From Paraburkholderia sp. BCC1885 (GTDB lineage: Bacteria; Pseudomonadota; Gammaproteobacteria; Burkholderiales; Burkholderiaceae), in the NCBI RefSeq assembly GCF_900996235.1, contig NZ_CAAJGM010000219.1:62001-126000 (forward strand): a stretch of 64,000 nucleotides of DNA, written 5' to 3'. Under the pieces are notes generated by a model, which was not told the DNA's origin, ran no database searches, and saw only the letters and a program-made list of their open reading frames with translations. Both the position numbers and the translations under genes were made by a program. This document shows positions 44,657 to 54,000 of the stretch, one piece after another (position 1 is the first letter of the stretch; each line of letters opens with the position of its first letter).

Positions 44657-45310
44657 TTACATCGGCGGCTCGATGGTGGAGCGGCGCACCTGCGCCGGCG
44701 TCGCGGACGGCGCCACCACGCCCATCGAGACAATGTACTTGAGCGCGGCATCGACTGTCATGTCGAGTTCGACCACTTCGCTCTTCGGCACCATCAGGAA
44801 GAAACCGGACGTCGGATTCGGCGTGGTCGGCACATACACGCTGACGTGGTCTTCCTTCAGGTGGTTGACCACGTCGCCGCCCGGAATCCCGGTCAGGAAC
44901 GCAATCGTATAAGAACCCTTGCGCGGATACTCGATCAGCAGCGCCTTGCGAAACGCATTGCCGCTACTGGAGAGCAAGGTATCCGACACCTGCTTGACGC
45001 TGGTGTAGATCGGCCCCACCACCGGGATATGGCCGACCAGCAATTCCCACCACTTCACGAGCTTTTGCCCGATGAAGTTCTGTGTCAACAGCCCGACGAT
45101 GAAGATGAACGCCAGCGTCAGCACCGCACCGAGGCCTGGCAGACGGAAGCCGAGCGCCCGCTCGGGCTGCCACGACTCCGGCAGCAGGAGCAGCGTCTGA
45201 TCCATCGTGCCGATGATCAGACCGAGCACCCACAAGGTGATGGCTAACGGCACCAGCACCAGCAGGCCAGTCAGAAACACCGATTTGAGCGTCGCTTTTT
45301 TCGTCGTCAT
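44657..45310 (-). CDS. DUF502 family membrane protein
   Basis: A 217-residue protein with two transmembrane segments: KSVFLTGLLVLVPLAITLWVLGLIIG (about 8-33) and GLGAVLTLAFIFIVGLLTQNFIGQKL (about 52-77). The soluble part carries VPVVGPIYTSVKQVSDTLLSSSGNAF and the PNPTSGFFLMVPKSEVVELDM motif characteristic of DUF502. No function is firmly known for this family. It is between the FmdB-type gene and aspS on the minus strand, a conserved arrangement in beta-proteobacteria as far as I recall. Confidence 0.88.
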   Translation of the reverse strand: MTTKKATLKSVFLTGLLVLVPLAITLWVLGLIIGTMDQTLLLLPESWQPERALGFRLPGLGAVLTLAFIFIVGLLTQNFIGQKLVKWWELLVGHIPVVGPIYTSVKQVSDTLLSSSGNAFRKALLIEYPRKGSYTIAFLTGIPGGDVVNHLKEDHVSVYVPTTPNPTSGFFLMVPKSEVVELDMTVDAALKYIVSMGVVAPSATPAQVRRSTIEPPM

Positions 45311-45384
45311 GTGTGTCGCCAGAAAGCCACCCCGGCAAGGCCGATGGTGGCGAGTGTGCCGCCCCCGCGAGGCGGCGACGCTAA

Positions 45385-45765
45385 CTAGGCGTTGCCGGAG
45401 CCGCTATTGCCGGAGGGCGCCGCTGCCGGCGCCGCCGGCGCTGCGGCCGTGCTCGAAGAACTGCTCGTGGAACCGGCGGCCGCACCTTCGGACGACGTGC
45501 CGGCGGCAGCGCCGCCGCCTTCGCTCTTGGCCGGCGCTGCTTCAGTGCTGCCGCCCGGGGCCGCAGCGCTCTTTGCGCCATTGCCGCCGCGGAAGTCGGT
45601 CACATACCAGCCCGAACCCTTCAACTGGAACCCGGCCGCGGTCACCTGCTTGCGAAAGGTTTCTTTCCCGCACTCAGGGCACTTCGACAACGGGGCGTCG
45701 CTCATCTTCTGAAGCACGTCCTTCCCGAAGCCGCATGACTCGCAGCGATAAGCGTAGATCGGCAT
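45385..45765 (-). CDS. FmdB-family zinc ribbon protein
   Basis: A 126-residue protein. The N-terminal half is a zinc ribbon, MPIYAYRCESCG with a second CPECGKETF pair, ending in GSGWYVTDFRG. This matches the FmdB regulatory-protein family. From about residue 63 the sequence becomes a run of Ala, Ser, Gly and Pro, probably disordered and variable. The family may bind nucleic acid, but a specific role is unknown. It is the first gene before DUF502 and aspS; a TATAAT-like hexamer lies upstream. Confidence 0.85.
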   Translation of the reverse strand: MPIYAYRCESCGFGKDVLQKMSDAPLSKCPECGKETFRKQVTAAGFQLKGSGWYVTDFRGGNGAKSAAAPGGSTEAAPAKSEGGGAAAGTSSEGAAAGSTSSSSSTAAAPAAPAAAPSGNSGSGNA

Positions 45766-45810
45766 GATCTTTTCCCTACAGTAATCTGATAAACGCTTGC
45801 AAAGCCTTGA

Positions 45811-45816
45811 ATTATA
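45811..45816 (-). promoter_or_regulatory. Candidate -10 element of the fmdB-DUF502-aspS unit
   Basis: ATTATA on the plus strand reads TATAAT on the minus strand, about 46 bp upstream of the FmdB-type ATG. No good -35 hexamer is visible at 17 bp, so the call is only moderate. Confidence 0.4.
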
Positions 45817-45938
45817 GCCGCAAACAATGTCCGCCCCTGGATTTTGGGGCGCACGCGGCAGACCCAGGCACCGTCCACTTAAATGAGGGCGCGCGGCGCA
45901 GGATCAAGTGACAAACGCCGATTGCCCGCCTCGCCACC

Positions 45939-47516
45939 CTAGCCGCCATACGCCAGCGCGAGCCACGCCCGCGCCAGCACCGCGCCGATTCCCAACGCGA
46001 TGCCGAACAGCAGCAAGCCTTGCAGCAGCCGGTTGGTCCGCTTCTGTTCCAGCAGGATCTGGCGAATCATGTCGTCGCTGGCGCCACGCTGGCCCTCGTG
46101 GCGTTCCGCCAGCACGTGATGGATCAGTCGCGGCAGTTGCGGCAGCGTCTTGCTCCACTGCGGCGCTTCGATCTTCAGACGCTCGTACCAGCCGCGCAGG
46201 CCAATCTGCTCGTTCATCCAGCGTTCGAGGTATGGCTTGGCGGTTTTCCACAGATCGAGTTCCGGATCGAGCGAGCGCCCCAACCCTTCGACGTTCAGCA
46301 TGGTCTTCTGCAGCAAGACCAGTTGCGGCTGGATTTCGACGTTGAAGCGGCGCGACGTGGAAAACAGGCGCATCAGCACCTGACCCAGCGAAATGTCTTT
46401 CAGCGCGCGGTCGAAGTACGGCTCGCAGACGGCGCGAATCGCGCTCTCCAGTTCCTCGACGCGCGTGGTGGGCGGCACCCAGCCCGATTCCAGATGCAGC
46501 GTGGCGACGCGGTGGTAGTCGCGCTTGAAGAAGGCAAGGAAGTTCTGCGCGAGGTAGTTCTTGTCGAAGTCCGAGAGCGCACCGATGATGCCGAAGTCGA
46601 GCGCGATATAACGCCCGAAATGCGCCGGATCGAGACTCACCTGGATATTGCCGGGGTGCATGTCGGCATGGAAAAAGCCGTCGCGAAACACCTGGGTGAA
46701 GAATATCTCGACACCTTCGCGCGCCAGCTTCGGAATGTCCACGCCCGCGGCGCGCAGCGTCTCCACCTGGCTAATCGGCACGCCGACCATGCGCTCCATC
46801 ACCAGCACGGTGGGCGTGCAGAACTCCCAGTACATCTCGGGGACGAGCAACAGATCGAGGCCCGCGAAATTACGGCGCAACTGGCTGCCGTTGGCGGCCT
46901 CGCGCATCAGGTCGAGTTCGTCGTGCAGATATTTGTCGAACTCGGCGACCACTTCGCGCGGCTTCAGACGTTTGCCGTCGGCCCACAGACGCTCGGCCCA
47001 CACGGCGATGTCGCGCAGCAGCGCCAGGTCGGAGTCGATCACCGGCAGCATGTTCGGCCGCAGCACCTTCACCGCCACCGCTTTGCCGGCGTGCTGGCCG
47101 GCCTTCACCTTGGCGAAGTGCACCTGCGCAATCGACGCGCTCGCCACCGGCACCCGCTCGAAGTCGTCGAACAGCACGTCCACCGGCGCGCCCAGCGACT
47201 TCTCGACCAGGCCGATCGCCACGTCCGACGGAAACGGCGGCACCTGGTCCTGCAGCTTGGCGAGTTCGTTGGCGATGTCGACCGGCAGCAGGTCGCGCCG
47301 CGTCGACAGCACCTGGCCGAACTTCACGAAGATCGGCCCGAGGCTTTCGAGCGCGAGACGCAGCCGCACGCCCGGCGGCTGGTGGAACTTGCGGCCGATG
47401 GTGGTGATGCGCAGCAACAACCGCACGCGGCGGTCGTTGACGCGGCTCAGCATCATCTCATCGAGACCGAAGCGGATGACCGTGAAGAAAATCTTGAGGA
47501 AACGCAGAAAACGCAT
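45939..47516 (-). CDS. ubiB: Ubiquinone biosynthesis protein UbiB
   Basis: A 525-residue atypical ABC1/ADCK-type kinase-like protein needed for ubiquinone biosynthesis. The KxGQ motif is in LGPIFVKFGQVLSTRRDLLP. Other kinase-like features are VAVKVLRPNM, HADMHPGNIQV and ALDFGIIG. A C-terminal hydrophobic segment, LLLFGIALGIGAVLARAWLALAYGG, anchors it in the inner membrane. It is 15 bp downstream of ubiJ; with ubiE nearby it makes a ubiquinone locus. Confidence 0.95.
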   Translation of the reverse strand: MRFLRFLKIFFTVIRFGLDEMMLSRVNDRRVRLLLRITTIGRKFHQPPGVRLRLALESLGPIFVKFGQVLSTRRDLLPVDIANELAKLQDQVPPFPSDVAIGLVEKSLGAPVDVLFDDFERVPVASASIAQVHFAKVKAGQHAGKAVAVKVLRPNMLPVIDSDLALLRDIAVWAERLWADGKRLKPREVVAEFDKYLHDELDLMREAANGSQLRRNFAGLDLLLVPEMYWEFCTPTVLVMERMVGVPISQVETLRAAGVDIPKLAREGVEIFFTQVFRDGFFHADMHPGNIQVSLDPAHFGRYIALDFGIIGALSDFDKNYLAQNFLAFFKRDYHRVATLHLESGWVPPTTRVEELESAIRAVCEPYFDRALKDISLGQVLMRLFSTSRRFNVEIQPQLVLLQKTMLNVEGLGRSLDPELDLWKTAKPYLERWMNEQIGLRGWYERLKIEAPQWSKTLPQLPRLIHHVLAERHEGQRGASDDMIRQILLEQKRTNRLLQGLLLFGIALGIGAVLARAWLALAYGG

Positions 47517-47531
47517 GGTTGAGCCCGGTGA

Positions 47532-48176
47532 CTAGCGCGTGCCGCGCGACGTGGCGGCGCCGCCCGGCGCACTGGCGCCGCGGGCTTCGACCTTCTGTTC
47601 AAGGCGCTCGAGGCGCTTTTCGACGCGCGCCAGCGCATCGCGGGCGCGGGCGAGTTCGGCATTGAACTCGGCGAGCGCGGCGCGGCGCACCAGTTGCGGA
47701 TTTTCATCCAGCAGGTATTCGGCGACCGAGTCGAGCAGGTTGCGCCCGGTACGGCGCGCGTGCTCGCCGACCGAACGCGCCACCGTGGCGACCCGCCAGG
47801 CCGGACCGTCGCCGATCAGCCGCGCCAGATCCTCCTCCGGCTCCCAACGCAGATGCTCGGCCAGTTTGGCGATGGCGGTGGCGAATTCCGCGTCGCCCTC
47901 GATCTTCACGTGCTTCATCACCGCCGCCTGGCCGCCCTGCACAAAGGCCGGCACCGCGTCGGGCGGCACGGACAGCGTGACGTCGAACTGCTGCGCCTGC
48001 GCTTCGTCGACCGCGGCCAGATAACCGTCCGGTTGAACCAGCAGAATCAGATCGACAGGCGGGCACGACAGCCTGGCAGTCTTGCCGGCATAGGGCGCGA
48101 GGCGCTCGCGGGCCCACGATTCGCGGGCGAGCAGGTGATTGACGGCAGCAGCGAAGGGCTTGGCGGCGAGGGTCAT
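47532..48176 (-). CDS. ubiJ: Ubiquinone biosynthesis accessory factor UbiJ (SCP2 domain)
   Basis: A 214-residue protein. It starts MTLAAKPFAAAVNHLLARE, the usual UbiJ N-terminus. A lipid-binding SCP2-like domain covers about residues 15-115, and the C-terminal part is a long charged coiled coil ending in Ala/Gly/Arg. UbiJ and UbiK form a scaffold that binds hydrophobic ubiquinone precursors. It overlaps no neighbour: a strong terminator-like hairpin ends 14 bp upstream of this start, and no clear Shine-Dalgarno is seen. Confidence 0.88.
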   Translation of the reverse strand: MTLAAKPFAAAVNHLLARESWARERLAPYAGKTARLSCPPVDLILLVQPDGYLAAVDEAQAQQFDVTLSVPPDAVPAFVQGGQAAVMKHVKIEGDAEFATAIAKLAEHLRWEPEEDLARLIGDGPAWRVATVARSVGEHARRTGRNLLDSVAEYLLDENPQLVRRAALAEFNAELARARDALARVEKRLERLEQKVEARGASAPGGAATSRGTR

Positions 48177-48189
48177 TGAAAGTGGCAAG

Positions 48190-48224
48190 AAAAAACCCGC
48201 GCGGGCGAGGTGCCCGCGCGGGTT
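48190..48224 (-). terminator. Strong hairpin with T-tract between tim44-like and ubiJ genes
   Basis: AACCCGCGCGGGC (48194-48206) and GCCCGCGCGGGTT (48212-48224) form a 13-bp perfect stem with loop GAGGT. On the minus strand it is followed by six T residues, then the ubiJ ATG after about 14 bases. It should terminate transcripts from the Tim44-like gene, or act as an attenuator in the ubiJ leader. Confidence 0.82.
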
Positions 48225-48288
48225 CCTATTGTAACGTCCGTTCGCTTTCCGGCTTAGTCGGCCGAACGGCCAATGTGCGAGGCGAACG

Positions 48289-49326
48289 TTAATGCGCGGA
48301 CGAAGTCTGGTCGACCTGCTGGATGCCGGCGAGCAACCAGCCCTCACCGGGGCGTGTGGACTTCGACAGATTCCAGATTTCGACGAACGGCTCGGCCGGC
48401 GCGCCCGAGCTTTCGCGCATCAGACCCGAGAAGCGCACGCTGGCGACCGATTCGCTGCCGTGGTCTTCGACACCCAGCAACTCGGCGTTCAATTGCACCA
48501 CGTCGGTGAGATTGGCCTGCGCGCCGCGCGCGTCGAGGTCCACTTTCACTTCGGCGAACATTTCCGGCGTCGTGAATTCGCGGATGTCCGCGATATTGCC
48601 CACGTCCCACGCCGCTTGCAGGCGCACGAAGTAGACCTTGGCGTTGCGCACGAAGGCGTCCGAATCGAAGCCGGCCGGCACGTTCGGCGCCGCTTGCCGT
48701 GCAGGCGCCGCCGTGCCGCTTACACCTTGCGGGTCGAGATATGAAGGGTACGAACCGGCTGCGGACGACGCCTGCGTAAAGCCGGGTTCCTGCGAGTAAT
48801 GATCGCGGCCAGTATTCAGGCTCGGCGCGCTGCCCGCATAAGCCGGCGTCGACGCATCACGTTTGCGGCCCACGAAACGGCGGATCAGCCAGACGGCCAG
48901 CATGGCGATGGCGGCGATCACCAGCAGATTGGCGATGGCGCCGGCAAAGGCCTCGCCCATCCCGAAGTGCGACAGCAGCGCGGCGATACCCAGACCCGCG
49001 GCCAGACCGGCGATGGGCCCAAGCCAGCGCGAGCGGTTAGGCGCGGCCGTCGGCGCCGGTTGCGCACGCTGCGCCTGAGCGGCTTGCGCGGATTGCGGCG
49101 ACTGCTGGGGCGACTGCTGGGGCAACTGAGCCGGCGGCGTGGTCTGGCGCTGCATGGTGCTGGACTGCTGGCGGCCGATGCTGCGGCCGCCGCCCATGCG
49201 CCGCGCTTCGGCGTCGAGCGAGGCGACGGTGGCGAACGCGATCAGCGCGACCATCGCCGCCAGTCCGATTCTCCTCGCCAACGCCCCTTTAACATTACGG
49301 GAAGATAACAAACGCGAATCGGACAT
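48289..49326 (-). CDS. Tim44-like domain membrane protein
   Basis: A 345-residue protein. A hydrophobic stretch (about 18-38, LARRIGLAAMVALIAFATV) near the N-terminus acts as signal or anchor. It is followed by a Gln/Pro-rich disordered region, then two or three hydrophobic segments around 105-155 ending in VWLIRRFVGRK. The C-terminal part from about residue 210 is the Tim44-like, NTF2-related fold with FDSDAFVRNAKVYFVRLQAAWDVGNIADIREFTTPEMF. Bacterial homologues are anchored in the membrane and have no assigned role here. It lies between ubiE and ubiJ. Confidence 0.85.
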   Translation of the reverse strand: MSDSRLLSSRNVKGALARRIGLAAMVALIAFATVASLDAEARRMGGGRSIGRQQSSTMQRQTTPPAQLPQQSPQQSPQSAQAAQAQRAQPAPTAAPNRSRWLGPIAGLAAGLGIAALLSHFGMGEAFAGAIANLLVIAAIAMLAVWLIRRFVGRKRDASTPAYAGSAPSLNTGRDHYSQEPGFTQASSAAGSYPSYLDPQGVSGTAAPARQAAPNVPAGFDSDAFVRNAKVYFVRLQAAWDVGNIADIREFTTPEMFAEVKVDLDARGAQANLTDVVQLNAELLGVEDHGSESVASVRFSGLMRESSGAPAEPFVEIWNLSKSTRPGEGWLLAGIQQVDQTSSAH

Positions 49327-49362
49327 GATGAAAATTCCTTTAAAAACGACGGGTTAGGGACC

Positions 49363-50094
49363 CTAGTATTTGGTCCCCACGTGTAAAGCTACTACACCAG
49401 CTGACAAATTGTAATATTTGACGCCGTCGAGGCCCGCTTGTTCCATCATCGTTTTTAAAGTTTCCTGGTCCGGGTGCATCCGGATCGATTCCGCCAGGTA
49501 GCGATAGCTCTCGGCGTCTTTCGCGAAGCGGTCGCCGAGCCACGGCAGAACCTTGAACGAGTAGACGTCGTAGACCTTTTTCAGCGGATCCCACACCTTG
49601 GAGAATTCCAGCACCAGCAGGCGGCCGGCCGGCTTCAGCACGCGGCGCATTTCGGCCAGCGCGACGTCCTTGTGAGTCATGTTGCGCAGCCCGAACGCCA
49701 CGGTCACCACGTCGAAGTAGTTGTCCGGAAAAGGAATTTTCTCCGCGTCGCAGAGCAGCGCCGGGGTAATGATGCCCTTGTCCAGCAGACGATCGCGGCC
49801 CACGCGCAGCATGGATTCGTTGATGTCCGTATGCCAGACCTCGCCGGTCGGGCCCGCCTTTTTGGCGAATTCCTTCGACAGATCGCCCGTGCCGCCCGCA
49901 ATATCGAGCACCTTGTAGCCCGGCCGCACGTTCGCCTGGGCGATCGTGAAGATCTTCCACGCCCGGTGCAACCCGCCCGACATCAGGTCGTTCATCAGGT
50001 CGTAGTTGGCTGCGACCGAGTGGAACACGCCCGCCACCTTCTGCGCTTTTTCCTGTTCGTCGACTGTCTGAAAGCCGAAGTGGGTTTTGCTCAT
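49363..50094 (-). CDS. ubiE: Demethylmenaquinone/2-methoxy-6-polyprenyl-benzoquinol methyltransferase
   Basis: A 243-residue SAM methyltransferase for C-methylation in ubiquinone synthesis. Start MSKTHFGFQTVDEQEKAQKVAGVFHSVAANYDLMNDLMS is typical. SAM motif I is KVLDIAGGTGDLS at about 68-80; other motifs are TDINESMLRVGRDRL and ITVAFGLRNM-like VTVAFGLRNMTHKDVALAEM. Its start follows the DUF971 gene by 66 bp. It heads the ubiE-tim44-ubiJ-ubiB order. Confidence 0.96.
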   Translation of the reverse strand: MSKTHFGFQTVDEQEKAQKVAGVFHSVAANYDLMNDLMSGGLHRAWKIFTIAQANVRPGYKVLDIAGGTGDLSKEFAKKAGPTGEVWHTDINESMLRVGRDRLLDKGIITPALLCDAEKIPFPDNYFDVVTVAFGLRNMTHKDVALAEMRRVLKPAGRLLVLEFSKVWDPLKKVYDVYSFKVLPWLGDRFAKDAESYRYLAESIRMHPDQETLKTMMEQAGLDGVKYYNLSAGVVALHVGTKY

Positions 50095-50160
50095 CGCGTT
50101 CGTCCTTTCGCGTATTCTGGATTGTTGCGCCGCATCAACGCGGCAGTAGGCCGAATCGTA

Positions 50161-50574
50161 TCAGTGACAATGGCCGTGCGGGGCGCCGGATGCAACCATG
50201 GGAGCGTCACGGTCGACGCCGGCCGCTGCCAGTTTGTCGAGATATTCGCGCCAGAGTTCATCCTGGCGGGTGGCGATGTCGTGCAGCAGATCCCACGAAT
50301 AGAGGCCGGTAGAGTGGCCGTCCGAGAAAGTCGGCTGCAGCGCGTAGTTGCCGACGCCCTCGATCGAGGTGATGGTGACCTCGCGCTTGCCGGTCTGCAG
50401 CGTCTCCTGCCCCGGCCCGTGGCCGCGCACTTCCGCCGACGGCGAATACACGCGCAGCAGTTCGAACGGCACGCGAAACGATTCGCCGTTTGCGTATTGC
50501 AGTTCAAGAACGTGCGATTTGGCGTGTACCACCACGCCGGTCGGCACCGGCGTGTCGCGAGTCAGTCCACTCAT
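50161..50574 (-). CDS. DUF971 family protein
   Basis: A 137-residue protein, MSGLTRDTPVPTGVVVHAK. It contains LEYANGESFRVPFELLRVYSPSAEVRGHGPGQ and LQPTFSDGHSTGLYSWDLLHDI, the conserved DUF971 (gamma-butyrobetaine hydroxylase-like N-terminal) signature. Family members are often iron-sulfur-assembly or respiration linked, but the function is not fixed. It precedes ubiE by 66 bp. Confidence 0.85.
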   Translation of the reverse strand: MSGLTRDTPVPTGVVVHAKSHVLELQYANGESFRVPFELLRVYSPSAEVRGHGPGQETLQTGKREVTITSIEGVGNYALQPTFSDGHSTGLYSWDLLHDIATRQDELWREYLDKLAAAGVDRDAPMVASGAPHGHCH

Positions 50575-50583
50575 GTTGTGACC

Positions 50584-51012
50584 TCAGCCCAGACTTAGTT
50601 CGATTTCATGCCTTACCGCGTCGCGCAGCAAGGTGGCCTGCGCACGCCGCTGCGACAGCAGCGCCTCCGACACCGTGCGCTGGCGCGGCGCCCAGATCGG
50701 CAGCGGGAAATGGGCATCGTTCGAAAACCGCGGAATCACATGCCAGTGCACATGCGGCACCTGGTTGCCGAGGCTCGCCAGATTCACCTTGACCGGCTGC
50801 AGGATGCGCCGCATGGCGCGCTCGACCGCGTACACCGCGCGCATCACCCGGTCGCGCTCGGTCTCGGTGAGATCCGAGAATTCGGCCACATGCGTGTTCC
50901 AGATAACCCGGCAGAAACCGGGGTAATCGTGTTCGTCGGCGAGGACGACGCGCAGTGCATCGTCCTGCCACAGCACGTCGCCGCCATCTTCACGGCAAAA
51001 TACACAGTCCAT
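50584..51012 (-). CDS. HIT-family hydrolase
   Basis: A 142-residue histidine-triad protein. The start is MDCVFCREDGGDVLWQDDALRV. The triad motif HVHWHVIPRF is in the middle (His-phi-His-phi-His). The C-terminal helix carries RRAQATLLRDAVRHEIELSLG. Members hydrolyse nucleotide-phosphoramidates or dinucleotides, but the exact substrate is unknown. It is 9 bp upstream of the DUF971 gene and 34 bp downstream of the large oxidoreductase, all on the minus strand. Confidence 0.9.
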   Translation of the reverse strand: MDCVFCREDGGDVLWQDDALRVVLADEHDYPGFCRVIWNTHVAEFSDLTETERDRVMRAVYAVERAMRRILQPVKVNLASLGNQVPHVHWHVIPRFSNDAHFPLPIWAPRQRTVSEALLSQRRAQATLLRDAVRHEIELSLG

Positions 51013-51046
51013 CGTCGTCCTCAGGCAGAAATCGTCAGTCGTGCCA

Positions 51047-54000
51047 TTAAACCAGCACGCGCTCGATTCCGCCATTGTTCGCACGCTGCACGTAGTCCGC
51101 CATCCAGTCTTCACCGAGCACGTGACGGGCCATTTCCACCACAATGTAATCCGCTTCGATATTGGCGTCCTCGTTGTAGCGCGACAGCCCTTGCAGGCAG
51201 GACGGGCAGCTCGTGAGAATCTTGATTTCGGTGGCGCCGTTCGGCGTCGGGCCGTCGCCGGCCTTGAGCACCGAGCCATCCGGCGCACCCGCCGCACCGG
51301 CCGAAGCATTGGCCGGGTTAATGCCGTTCGCGCCCGCCTCGGCCACCAGCGGAATGCCCCGCAGCTTGGCCGCGCCCTTGCGGATTTCCTCTTCCTTGCG
51401 GAAGCGGACCTGCGTCGAGATGTCCGGACGCGTCACCGCCAGCGTGCCGGATTCGCCGCAGCAACGATCGTTCTTCTCGATCTTGTAGCCGTCCTTCTCC
51501 GAGCCCATCAACTGATTGACGAGCTTGACCGGGTCCATCGTCTTGATCGGCGTGTGGCATGGGTCGTGATACATGTAGCGCATGCCGTTGACGCCGTCGA
51601 GCTTCATGCCTTTTTCGAGCAGGAACTCGTGAATGTCGATGATCCGGCAGCCCGGGAAAATCTTTTCGAATTCATAACCGGCGAGCTGGTCGTAGCACGT
51701 GCCGCACGACACCACCACCGTCTTGATGTCGAGATAGTTCAGCGTGTTGGCGACGCGGTGAAACAGCACGCGGTTATCGGTGACGATCTTCTCGGCCTTG
51801 TCGAACTGGCCCGAACCGCGCTGCGGGTAACCGCAGCACAGGTAACCCGGCGGCAGCACCGTCTGCACGCCCGCTTCCCACAGCATGGCCTGGGTCGCGA
51901 GACCCACCTGCGAGAACAGACGCTCGGAGCCGCAGCCCGGGAAATAGAAGACCGCTTCCGTATCCGCCGTGGTGGTCTTCGGATTGCGGATGATCGGCAC
52001 GATCTTGTTGTCTTCGATGTCCAGCAGTGCGCGCGCCGTCTTCTTCGGCAGATTGCCCGGCATCTTCTTGTTCATGAAGTGGATCACCTGCTCGACCGCC
52101 TTCGGCTTGCCGACGGTAGCCGGCGGATGCGCCGTCTGCTTCTTCGCGAACTTCTTCAGCACGTCGTTGCCGAGGCGCTGCGCCTTGTAGCCGACGCCCA
52201 TCATCGCGGTACGCGCGAGGTTGATGGTCTGCGGATTGGTGGCGTTGAGGAAGAACATGCCGGCCGCGTTGCCCGCGTTGAACTTCTTCTTGCCCATCTT
52301 GCGCAGCAGGTTGCGCATGTTCATTGTGACGTCGCCGAAGTCGATCTTCACCGGACACGGCGTCACGCATTTGTGGCAGACCGTGCAGTGATCGGCGACG
52401 TCGTTGAACTCGTCCCAGTGCTTGATGGACACGCCGCGGCGCGTCTGTTCTTCGTACAGGAATGCCTCCACCAGCAGCGACGTGGCGAGAATCTTGTTGC
52501 GCGGGCTGTACAGCAGGTTGGCGCGCGGCACGTGGGTCGCGCACACCGGCTTGCACTTGCCGCAACGCAGGCAGTCCTTGATCGACTCGGAAATCGCGCC
52601 AATATCGCTCTGCTGCATGATCAGCGATTCATAGCCCATCAGCCCGAAGCTCGGCGTGTAGGCGTTGCGCAGATCCGCGCCTTCGAGCAGCTTGCCCGCA
52701 TTGAAACGGCCGTGCGGATCGACGCGCTGCTTGTACTTGCGGAATTCGCCAATCTCATCTTCCGTCAGGAATTCGAGTTTGGTAATGCCGATGCCGTGCT
52801 CGCCCGAAATCACACCGTCGAGCGAGCGCGCCAGCTTCATGATGCGCGCGACCGCCGTGTGGGCGTCCTGCAGCATCTCGTAGTTGTCGGAGTTGACGGG
52901 GATGTTCGTATGAACATTGCCGTCGCCCGCATGCATGTGCAGCGCCACGAACACGCGGCCGCGCAGCACCTGCTTGTGGATGGCCTGGGCTTCTTCGAGG
53001 ATCGGCTTGAATTCGCCGCCGCTGAAAATCTGCCGCAATTCGGCGCGCACTTCCTGCTTCCACGACACCCGCACCGTGCGGTCCTGCGTCACGTCGAAGA
53101 CCGTCACGCCAGGCTGCCCATCGACGCGGTCCGCGAACTTCTCCGCGAGTCCTTCGTAGCCGAGCTGAACCATATAGTGCTGCGCCTCGCGCAACGACAG
53201 GTCGAGCTTGTCGCGCAGGAATTCCCAGCGCGCGCGCACGCCCTTGAGCAGATCGAGCGCGTGCTGCACACGGTCTTCCAGCAGTTCGGCGCTGGGGATT
53301 TCGTTGGCGTCGTCGCTCTTGCCCAGCGGCAGCTTGCCGCCCTTGAAGAACGCTTCGAGCGCGTCGAGCAGTTGCAGCTTGTTCTTGATCGACAGTTCGA
53401 TGTTGATGCGCTCGATGCCGTCGGTGTACTCGCCCATGCGGTTGAGCGGAATCACCACGTCTTCGTTGATCTTGAACGCGTTGGTGTGCTTCGCAATGGC
53501 GGCCGTGCGACTGCGGTCGAGCCAGAAGCGCTTGCGCGCCTCGGCGCTCACCGCGACGAAGCCTTCGCCGCTCTTGCCGTTGGCCATGCGCACGACTTCC
53601 GAGGTGGCTTGCGCCACCGCATCCGCATCGTTACCGACGATATCGCCGATCAGCACCATCTTCGGAAACGCGTTGCGCTTGCTCTTGGTCGCATAACCGA
53701 CCGCGCGCAGATAGCGCTCGTCGAGATGTTCGAGGCCGGCGAGAATCGCCCCGCCCTGCTTCGACGTCTCGAACAGGTAGTCCTTGATTTCGACGATGCT
53801 CGGAATCGCGTCGCGCGCCTGGCCGAAGAATTCGAGGCAGACGGTGCGCGTATGGGCGGGCATCTTGTGCAGCACCCAGCGCGCCGACGTGATCAGACCG
53901 TCGCAGCCTTCCTTCTGGATGCCCGGCAGGCCGGCGAGGAATTTATCCGTGACGTCCTTGCCGAGGCCTTCCTTGCGGAACACGCGGCCCTTGATGTCGA

